Assembly: GCA_964414425.1 (NCBI GenBank)
Contig: CAYPWL010000011.1
Span: 17,747-81,746 of the forward strand
Length of the DNA stretch: 64,000 nucleotides
Source: GYS-P2D sp964414425
Lineage (GTDB): Bacteria > Bacteroidota > Bacteroidia > Chitinophagales > Saprospiraceae
Reading direction: 5' to 3'
Made by a program: the position numbers and the translations under genes. The notes under the pieces are model-generated. The model saw only the letters and a list, made by a program, of their open reading frames with translations, was not told where the DNA came from and made no database searches. Shown piece by piece: positions 8,862-17,900 of the stretch (its first letter is position 1; the number at the start of each line of letters is the position of its first letter).

Positions 8862-11800
8862 TTATTCTATGATGAACTTCTCAACTTTAGAAGTCCCATC
8901 ATGATGTATCACTCGTAACAAGTACATTCCTGCACTGTAATCGCTCACGTCTAATCTCATGGAGAGATCATCTATAGTTCTTACAACTTGACCTTTGAGG
9001 TCGATGATCTGAGCCTCTGCTACATTAGTAGCATCATAGCTGATAGACATCATATGACTAACAGGATTTGGACTAATCGTAAGCTTGAGTTCTTGAAGAT
9101 CTCGCTGATTGAAGTCTATCCCATTATCAATGCCTCCCTGGCCTTGTAATTCAACGATTCCTATATCGGATCTGCCTTTAGCTAAAGCTTCTCCACGATA
9201 TGCTCTTACATTTAAGCAGTAATCTTCTACCTCTCCAAATGCAATCACGTCACATGGACTCTTAGGAAATCCATTAAGACTCATGATTACTCTCATTCTG
9301 ATCTTACCGATTTTAGTTCCTATCGGTATAGGGAATGTTCCCGCAATCACATTAGAACTTCTAGAAGTACCTATTAATTCTCGCTCATCTTCGAAATCGC
9401 CATCACCATTGAAATCAATGTAGAAGTGATAGTAAGCTAAGTAAGCTTGTGATCCGAATCCAGGAGTGAATCTAACATCAAACTCTCCACCTTCGTATAC
9501 ATCAAGACAATACTCAGTCAAGTCAGCAAAACCACCATTGTTACCCGTCTTGAATAACAAGTTTCCAACCTTAGATTCTTTTATAAAACCAAGATCACTA
9601 CGCTGAGCGAATGATCTACAAGTAGTAGCACCACCCGTATTCGGATTACTTACTGTAACATTAAAGCTACAAGTCTCACTTACACCACAAGCATCAGTTG
9701 CTCTGACGGTTACTCTGGTTGTCCCTACAGGGAATGCACCACCACTTGGCACGCCTTCTACAAGAGTAAATCTTACATCGGCCGGAACCTCCATAATATA
9801 CTCTCGCTGAGCGTCAGCAGCAACATCATTCCATTCTCCATATGGATTCATCTCAACAAAATGTTGACTACCACCTGTGTTGCTCGGCTGGTGAGCTCCC
9901 CAACTTGCGTAATTAATCTCACGATTATTCACATTGAAGAATCGTCCCTCTGTAATATGATCACTGACTCCAATAAATGCAGATTGTGTGATCAATTGTC
10001 TCGCTAAGAAATTATTCTCAGCTGGTGACTCGATTGTCGCTAAGTATCCACCTAAACTACGTGATGTAGCATTCGCCTGGCTCCACGTAGCATTGCTACG
10101 ACTACAGTAGTAGTATGAACCACCGTGATAGCCCATATAGATAAATCCATCAATAGATCTCGGTTGTGCATTTCCAGCAGTACAACACGTTGTAACCTCT
10201 GGTAAGCTATACGCTACATAAGCACCATTTGCTGAAGTTTCTACAGCAATATCATCGGGGCATTCTATAGATAGTCTCTGCTCTACCTGAACGGCAAAAC
10301 TACAAGTCTCCACATTACCACAAGCATCAGTCACTTCAAACTCTACACGAGTAGAACTACTGAGGTTCTTCAAGGTAGTCGGGCCAGCTGTCTGTCTCAC
10401 TGATACGCAAGGAAGCTCTACGATGAATAGTAATTTCTCATAGTTGAACTGATCATTCCAAAGTCCATTCTTAAGTAACTCTACATAATCCTGTTTGCCT
10501 TGATAATCATTAGGCTGACGAGGGTACCAATTAGTATAAGTTGGCACTTCTCCATCTGTCCATTTAAAGGTTCCTTCTTCGATCTCGTCACTGAGTCCGA
10601 TATAAGCAGAGTTCACTGGCAATCGTGAAGCTAAGAAGTGGTTTTCTTCTGCAGATTCAATTTTAGCTAAAAATCCTCCAATATTAGATGCTTCAGTTCT
10701 TGCCCGTGGCCATGTCGCCTTAGTGCGAGATAGGTAATAATTGGTTCCTCTGAAATTACCGATAAATAGAAATCCAGAGATATCTCCTCCCGCACATAAA
10801 TCACAAGAAGAACTCACTTGAGGCTGAGGAATGCTGGCAGAAGTATTGTCATCACAAGCCATCACCATATCTGACGGACATGTTACTGACAAAGAGCCAG
10901 ATCCAGTCCCTCCGTTTCCTGTTCCACCACCAGTGGTTGTCTCTTCTTCAACTGTCACTACGAATGAGCACGTCGTTGTGTTACCACAGTTATCCCGTGC
11001 TGTCAATGTTACAGTAGTAGATCCTATAGGAAATTGACTTCCATTAGTCACATTAGATGTGAGCGAAGCTCCACAGTTATCTGTAACCGTAGGAGTCATC
11101 CAAGAATAATTAGCTTGAGATGCTGAGATCGTCACGTCTATTGGACAATTAGTAATCGTAGGTGCCTGTGTATCTGCAAGAGTAATACGCTGTGTACAAC
11201 TCACTGACTGGCCGTTGTCAGGATTAGTCGCCGTCCATATCCGATCAATAGTCATTGCTCCTCTGCAAGGACCTTGGGCTACTATCTGATCAGTGAATGT
11301 GATCGTCGGAGTAGATGGACATCCAGACGCAGAACCAAATGACCCAGTCGCCATGCCTGTTACACTTGGTGATGTCGAGGAGCCTGGGCACGCTGTATAA
11401 TTAGCCGGACAGTTAATCGTTGGTATCGCTTGACATCCAGACTCTACCACTGTTACACTAAAAGAACAACTGGAATTATTACCACATGCGTCTTTCGCAT
11501 TGATAGTTACTTGGGTTGTTCCTACTGGGAACACACTACCGTTGGCAACATCTGAGTGCAACGTTATTGTACCTGCACAGTTGTCAGTTACGGTTGGAGA
11601 TGTCCAACTATACGCTCCGTGATCACTTGATATCGTGACACTTGCAGGACAGTTCGTGAGAGTCGGCGCCTGTGTGTCTACGAGGCTGATAACCTGTGTG
11701 CAGCTTACAGCCTGACCATTATCCGGATTAGTCGCTGTCCAGATACGATTGATCGTCGTAGCTCCATTACATGGACCTTGCGAGACGATTTGATCAGTAA

Positions 11801-14606
11801 ATGTAATGGTCGGAGACGCTGAACATCCGGTAGCAGAACCAAATGATCCTGTGGCCATGCCTGTCACACTCGGTGAAGTCGAAGTACCAGGACATCCTGT
11901 AAAGCTCGCCGGGCAGCTAATCGTTGGCGTTGCTTGACAGCCAGCCTGTACAACTGTTACTGTAAATGAGCAGCTCGATTGATTACCACAACCATCTGTA
12001 GCTGTTAATGTAACTGTAGTGGTACCTATCGGAAAAGTACTACCATTGGCAACGCTGGCGCTAATAGTCGTACCTCCACAGTTATCTGTAACTGTAGGCA
12101 TAGCCCACGAATAGGTAGATTGTGCACTTGATATCGTTGCATTTGACGGACAATTAGTAATCGTCGGCGCTTGAGTATCAACAAGTGTTATGCGCTGCGT
12201 ACAACTTACTGATTGACCATTGTCTGGATTAGTAGCCGTCCAGATACGATTGATCCTTGTCGCGCCATTGCACGGGCCTTGGGAAACAATCTCATCTCTA
12301 AATGTAATCGTCGGACTTCCTGTACATCCTGAACTTGCCCCATATGATGCTGTTGCCATACCTGTCACACTTGGAGAGGTAGATGAGCTAGGACATCCAG
12401 TAAAGTCTGCAGGACAACCCATGTTAGGCGAACTCTGACAACCGGCCATAGCCATATTGACGGTTACAGTAAATGAACATGTAGATACTCTACCACATAA
12501 GTCTGTTACTGTAAATGTAACAGTCGTAACACCTGGAGTAAAAACACTTCCACTTGGTTTACTGAAGCTTGTAGCGGCGATACCGCAATCATCAGATACC
12601 GTAGGTTGGCTGTAGTTTACAACAATACCGCTCGGCGATGTAGTCGATTGAGTGATATCAGCAGGACACTGAGATATGACTGGAGCCTGAGTATCGTCTA
12701 CAGTAATTACTTGTGTACATGACGATGTTAACACCGAGTTATCCGGATTAGTCGCTGTCCAAGTACGTTGTATCGTTCTGGCATTAGCGCAAGTCCCCGT
12801 CGCTACTACTTGATCACTAAAAGTGATGATAGCATCAGACGAACAGTTGTTAGAACTGAAGCTCGCTGTTGCTTGACCAGTAAAAGCTGGATCTGTAGAT
12901 TCTCCTACACAGAGATCCATATTAGCAGGACAACTTATATTAGGTGACTCTTGACAAGCCTGATCTAATAGTACTTGTACGGAGAAGAAACATGTATTAG
13001 AGTTGTCACAAGCATCTGTCACCGTGACTTGTACAGTTGTTGTCCCCAATGGAAACACACTACCACTCTGAGTAGAGTATGTTACGCTTGCTATACCACA
13101 ATTATCAGTTGCTACAACATCAGGAAAGTTAACTACACGTCCAGATGTTGAACTGCTTCCGATCACTATGTCTTGTGGGCAAGTAACAATTGTTGGCACC
13201 GTTTGATCGCGTAGATTGATCCTCTGAACACAACTCGTCGTCATGGTAAAGTCATCAGGATTAGTGGCCGTCCAAGTTCTTTCGATTAATCTTGTACCAG
13301 CGCAAGAGCCCGTAGATATTACCACATCGCTGAATGTTACATCAGGCGTGTTCATACAAGTCATGCTGCTAAATGTAGCAGTAGCCATACCCGTAATTGA
13401 AGGATCACTACTTGAGCTTACACATCCTTCAAAAGTATCAGGACAGTCTATCACTGGTGGATCTTGACATTGGACAAGTATGACAGTTATTTCAAAGGTA
13501 CATGTCGCAACATTGCCACATAAATCGGTTATTGTAAAAGTAACTGGAGTAACCCCTGGTGTAAACACACTACCACTTGGTATACTCGGCACAACAGAGG
13601 CAATACCACAATCGTCAGTAACGACTGGATCATCATATATGATGACAATTCCTGAAGGTGATATTGTACTATTCTCAAGATCCTCTTGACAAGTGATAAT
13701 CACTGGAGGCTCATTGTCTTGTGTCTCAATAAGTTGTACGCATGATGCCGACAGGTTAGAGTTAGCACCATTGGTGGCTGTCCAAGTTCTTTCTATCGTT
13801 CTATTCTGTGCACAAGCGCCTCCTGTAGAGACAACTACATCTCTAAAAGTGACATTAGGTGTGCCACAAGATGGATCAGCAAAAGATGCTGCAGGCGTAC
13901 CCGTAAAAATCGGATCAAGATCCTGACCTACACAGCCCGAGAAGTTCGGTGGGCAGCTGATAGTCGGGACATCTTGACAGCCAGTAGCATTGACAGTTAC
14001 GGTAAATGAACATGTTGATTCATTACCACAAGCATCTCGAGCAGTATATATCACAGTAGTTACACCAGCTGGAAACACTGATCCATTCTGCACATTACTT
14101 TCAAAAAACACTATGCCACAATCATCTGAGGCAAACGGAGGTGCCCAGGCAACAGTCGCAGTTGTTCCATTATCTGGATCAACTGTAATATTGGTAGGAC
14201 AATCTGTAATCACTGGGAGTTCATCGTCTTCAAGTAGAATTACTTGAGTACACTCTGCAAATAGCCAAGGATCTGCCCCATCGGGATAATCCGCACGCCA
14301 AGTTCTTTTAATTAAAATTCCGCCTGCGCAGGCATCAGCACCCTCGACTTCGTCTTCAAAAGAGACAACAGGTACTTCACAATCATTCTCTCCAGCTACT
14401 GCAGTGGCTGCACCGACAGAGGCAGGAGAAGTGTCATCACCTAAACAGCCAAAGTAATTTTGTGGGCATGTTATGACAGGTGATCTGTTACATGTGCTGA
14501 AATGTTCTGCGGTATTAGCTGCAGTCAGCGCAGTAGAGAAAATGGTCAAATACAATACTGGTAGACACGATAATACCATGCTACATAAGTGTAGAGCATT
14601 TTTCAT
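8862..14606 (-). CDS. giant HYR-repeat / C-type lectin adhesin with T9SS type A sorting domain
   Basis: A 1914-residue secreted protein. Order: signal peptide (about 1-30); seven tandem units of about 165-170 residues (about 40-1220), each with a Cys-rich segment opening CP..F.GC and a HYR (hyalin-repeat, immunoglobulin-like) domain ending DACGN..CSF.V.V; a Gly-rich linker (TGGGTGNGGTGSG); two HYR domains each split by an inserted C-type lectin-like domain (about 1278-1401 and 1486-1606); a GEVED domain (about 1690-1800, GEVEDYCLNV, preceded by a Ca-binding-like DFNGDGDFED); and a C-terminal sorting domain (about 1840-1914, ISPNPV ... GMYLLRV). The lectin domains keep YIGLSD, the QPND / QPSN sugar-site region and the WND motif. 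It should be exported by T9SS and fixed to the cell surface, probably binding glycans or other cells. Units 5-7 are very alike at DNA level (period about 0.5 kb), indicating recent duplication. Confidence 0.92.
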   Translation of the reverse strand: MKNALHLCSMVLSCLPVLYLTIFSTALTAANTAEHFSTCNRSPVITCPQNYFGCLGDDTSPASVGAATAVAGENDCEVPVVSFEDEVEGADACAGGILIKRTWRADYPDGADPWLFAECTQVILLEDDELPVITDCPTNITVDPDNGTTATVAWAPPFASDDCGIVFFESNVQNGSVFPAGVTTVIYTARDACGNESTCSFTVTVNATGCQDVPTISCPPNFSGCVGQDLDPIFTGTPAASFADPSCGTPNVTFRDVVVSTGGACAQNRTIERTWTATNGANSNLSASCVQLIETQDNEPPVIITCQEDLENSTISPSGIVIIYDDPVVTDDCGIASVVPSIPSGSVFTPGVTPVTFTITDLCGNVATCTFEITVILVQCQDPPVIDCPDTFEGCVSSSSDPSITGMATATFSSMTCMNTPDVTFSDVVISTGSCAGTRLIERTWTATNPDDFTMTTSCVQRINLRDQTVPTIVTCPQDIVIGSSSTSGRVVNFPDVVATDNCGIASVTYSTQSGSVFPLGTTTVQVTVTDACDNSNTCFFSVQVLLDQACQESPNISCPANMDLCVGESTDPAFTGQATASFSSNNCSSDAIITFSDQVVATGTCANARTIQRTWTATNPDNSVLTSSCTQVITVDDTQAPVISQCPADITQSTTSPSGIVVNYSQPTVSDDCGIAATSFSKPSGSVFTPGVTTVTFTVTDLCGRVSTCSFTVTVNMAMAGCQSSPNMGCPADFTGCPSSSTSPSVTGMATASYGASSGCTGSPTITFRDEIVSQGPCNGATRINRIWTATNPDNGQSVSCTQRITLVDTQAPTITNCPSNATISSAQSTYSWAMPTVTDNCGGTTISASVANGSTFPIGTTTVTLTATDGCGNQSSCSFTVTVVQAGCQATPTISCPASFTGCPGTSTSPSVTGMATGSFGSATGCSASPTITFTDQIVSQGPCNGATTINRIWTATNPDNGQAVSCTQVISLVDTQAPTLTNCPASVTISSDHGAYSWTSPTVTDNCAGTITLHSDVANGSVFPVGTTQVTINAKDACGNNSSCSFSVTVVESGCQAIPTINCPANYTACPGSSTSPSVTGMATGSFGSASGCPSTPTITFTDQIVAQGPCRGAMTIDRIWTATNPDNGQSVSCTQRITLADTQAPTITNCPIDVTISASQANYSWMTPTVTDNCGASLTSNVTNGSQFPIGSTTVTLTARDNCGNTTTCSFVVTVEEETTTGGGTGNGGTGSGSLSVTCPSDMVMACDDNTSASIPQPQVSSSCDLCAGGDISGFLFIGNFRGTNYYLSRTKATWPRARTEASNIGGFLAKIESAEENHFLASRLPVNSAYIGLSDEIEEGTFKWTDGEVPTYTNWYPRQPNDYQGKQDYVELLKNGLWNDQFNYEKLLFIVELPCVSVRQTAGPTTLKNLSSSTRVEFEVTDACGNVETCSFAVQVEQRLSIECPDDIAVETSANGAYVAYSLPEVTTCCTAGNAQPRSIDGFIYMGYHGGSYYYCSRSNATWSQANATSRSLGGYLATIESPAENNFLARQLITQSAFIGVSDHITEGRFFNVNNREINYASWGAHQPSNTGGSQHFVEMNPYGEWNDVAADAQREYIMEVPADVRFTLVEGVPSGGAFPVGTTRVTVRATDACGVSETCSFNVTVSNPNTGGATTCRSFAQRSDLGFIKESKVGNLLFKTGNNGGFADLTEYCLDVYEGGEFDVRFTPGFGSQAYLAYYHFYIDFNGDGDFEDERELIGTSRSSNVIAGTFPIPIGTKIGKIRMRVIMSLNGFPKSPCDVIAFGEVEDYCLNVRAYRGEALAKGRSDIGIVELQGQGGIDNGIDFNQRDLQELKLTISPNPVSHMMSISYDATNVAEAQIIDLKGQVVRTIDDLSMRLDVSDYSAGMYLLRVIHHDGTSKVEKFIIE

Positions 14607-14967
14607 AAAACAAGTTTTAGATGTTCAAATAGTATGGACAACTATCTGTATCTGATAGGTAGGTGGTAAGGTAAAAATGAAAAGGCTTCAGTAAGTAGAA
14701 TTCAAAATGGTCTATGCAATGTCGTTTAAGACAGTTAATCCATTTGTTCTGAATGTAAAGATAGTGACACTTTGGGGTGTTTTAGTTACCGCCTTGTTAA
14801 TATGATGTTATTTATATAATGTAGACATAAGCAGCGCATAATCAGCGTTAAAGACATACACCTCAGGACAATTAACTCATTCTTCTATCTGTTTAAATGT
14901 TAATCTTATAGCCTTGAGAGGCTATTATTAATATGTTTATCCGATTCAGTTATAATCTTATTCGACT
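14607..14967. promoter_or_regulatory. divergent intergenic region between the two giant genes
   Basis: This 361-base AT-rich gap must hold promoters for both giant surface-protein genes. No open frame of note is present and I see no exact TAnnTTTG box. A perfect 7-bp hairpin with a 4-nt loop lies at 14908-14925, about 45 bases before the GTG start of the plus-strand gene, so it may be in its 5' leader. Confidence 0.4.
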
Positions 14968-17900
14968 GTGAGAATTGATCGACTCTACCATATAGTTACT
15001 ATTACATCTCTGCTCTGCCTGTGTATACAGCTGCCCGCCCAGGATCTATTCTGGATCGGCAATAATGGTAATTGGAATGACGCTGCTAACTGGTCTACGA
15101 CATCAGGGGGAGCGGCAGATGCCAATGTTCCTACCATAGCTAATGATGTGATATTTGATAATAATTCTGGCCCCTGCGCTATTATGAATGATGCAGTAGC
15201 CCGATCTATCTTGCAAGATAATGGTCAAGAGATCAGGATAGAGGCCACCCTGACTATCAGTGGAGCATATACTTTTGTGAATGGTACTATAAGAAATGAC
15301 GGGACCATTATAGCCGCAGCAATCATATCTGATGGTGCAATTGATAGAGACTTTGACAGTAGTGATGGTACAATCAGGATATCTGCTATTGCCCCTGAGA
15401 TAGGCACGTTTGCTTTTAATTCCACTAATCTCACTTTTGATGGGATCGACAGCCTAATCTTTCAGGACGCAGAACTATCCAGGCTTTCTACTACAGGATC
15501 CTTAGACAATATCAATTATATAGAGTTTACTACTGATGGCGAGATTTTCGGAGATCACGAATTTGATGTACTCAGAGTTAGAAATAGTAAGACTCTATTT
15601 CTAAATAACACCTCTACACAGCGGATCTTAGATGAGATTGTCACTAATGATCCTTGTAATGGATACGCCACAATATCTGGATTCTTAAATCAGCCTGACT
15701 TAGCGGGTTTGTTTTTCTCTATTAGTAATTCACGCCCTGAAGGCTTCGTATTTCGGCGGATACGATTTGAGACAGCCAGTGGATTTGGTCTTGACTTACG
15801 AGAATCCATAGACGCAGGAGAGAATGAAAATGTGCGTACACCCGCTAATCCTGATGATCGCGTCCTCTACTGGGTAGGCGGTACAGGTGAGTGGTTTGAC
15901 AATAACAACTGGTCTCTGACAAGCGGCGGTCCTGGGGGAGAATGTGTACCAACTATCCAAGATGACGTAATCTTTGATCTCAACTCGTTTAATACTAATA
16001 CTGATGTGGTATCCACGTTGTCCAGTGCATTTTGCAATAATTTCACCTATACCGCACCGGAAAACGGGATAACAATAGACCTCCCTACGATCTTTGTCAG
16101 CAACAACCTCATCTTAGAAAATAACTTTAACTGGGCCATTGGTTTTACCATATTAAGTGGCGATCGAGAAGCCGGTGCCAGTAGGCAGCAGATGGTCAGA
16201 ACCAGTGGCACTCAATTAGAAAATTTACGCATCTACAGTGAGCGTAACATTGAGCTATTAGACGACCTCAACGTACAGTTTGATATCACCATCAGTGGAT
16301 TTGACCCAACAGTCAACTTTATAAGTAATGGGCATGACATCACTACAGGGCGGTTTTTTGCCTTCAATAATCAGATGGGCCTCGACCTAAGAGACTCATA
16401 CATATTAGTAACAGGTTCTGAAATAGATACAGAGCAACCCTTGACTATCAGTACTTCGGCCATTACATCCGTGGAAAATACTCAATGGGAGCTAAGTGCT
16501 CAAGTCACAGGATTAGAGACTAACGAGGGAGAGTTAGGAAGTGTGTGGTTCAGTGACCCCTCAGGATTAGGACGAGCTATTGCCTTAACACCCTTATCCA
16601 GCCCTAACTTTAGATTTAGCGGCGATGGGGAGATTTTTGGAGATGATTATATACTTGACAGCCTCATTTTCTCGCCTGGTAACACCTATCAGATCGACCC
16701 TAACAATGCGATAGCTGTTAACTCATACTTTGAATCCTTAGGTGATGTTTGTCAACCGATCACTTTTTCAAGTTTTGAATCAGGGACACAAGAGGAACTT
16801 ATTATACCAGCATCTGCGACTATTGACATGTCATTCACGAGTATCTCGGATATACGAGCCACTGGTGGCAATGCATTTGATGCAGGGACAGGGAGTGTAG
16901 ATGTGCAAGGCAACTCGGGCTGGAGCTTTCGAGATCCCAATGCACAAGATGTCAATCGTTTCCTCGGAGAGGATCAAGTCATCTGTAACGATACCGAACA
17001 AATCATATTTGACTTAAATTTTTCTGACGATGATGTCGACAGTGTCATCTGGAATGGCAACGAGCTACAGATCAGCAGTCCTTTTACTTTTGAGCTGGTA
17101 ACCTTAGGCGTCAGACCTTCAATCATTAGAAACGTACGTGCAGAAGTCTTCTTCACCAATGGCTGTAGCCAAAGCGATACCGTTAATATCAGTTTTAATG
17201 AAGCCATAAGTTTTGATCTCGGCAGCGATACAACGCTTTGCAATGGATCTATAGCACAATTTAATATACCGATAGACGATGCTCAATATGCATGGTCTAC
17301 AGGAGAAGAGACACAGGCTATTTTTGCTTTTGATCCAGACACCTACTTTGTAAGAGTAGATAGTGGTGCTTGTAGCTTTAGCGATACAATTGTTGTTGAA
17401 GCAGTAGATCTCTCTGCGTTGAGGATAGGAAATGACACAACTATATGCGACAATGGTGTATTGACCCTTGAAGCACCATCTGGGTTTAGTGGTGATATAT
17501 TATGGTCTGACAACAGTACAGGTAACAGTATCACTGCATCACAGTCCGGTATATTTTGGGCAGAGTTTTCAGAAGGTAACTGTATGTTTAGAGATAGTGT
17601 AGAGGTGATATTCGATAACGCATTCGACGTCAATCTTGGTAATGATACGACCCTCTGTAATGGAGCGTCACTCACGCTGAATACTGGATTGAATGCTGGT
17701 AATATCCTATGGTCTACTGGTGAAACCACCCCATCTATATCGATCACGGATACTGACACTTATACGGTAACAGTCCAAATGGGCAGTTGTGTAGCGACAG
17801 ATACGATAGTTATCCAACAAGTCTTTTTGGATTCTATAAACTTAGGAAGAGACACAACTTTTTGCATGGGTGAAGTCCCAGAACTGAGTGTTCCTACCAA

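Noticed and set aside
10831..14247. Several open frames of 68-85 codons on the plus strand inside the HYR adhesin gene
   Set aside because: They are antisense frames created by the repeated composition of the minus-strand gene; they repeat with its units and have no gene-like features.
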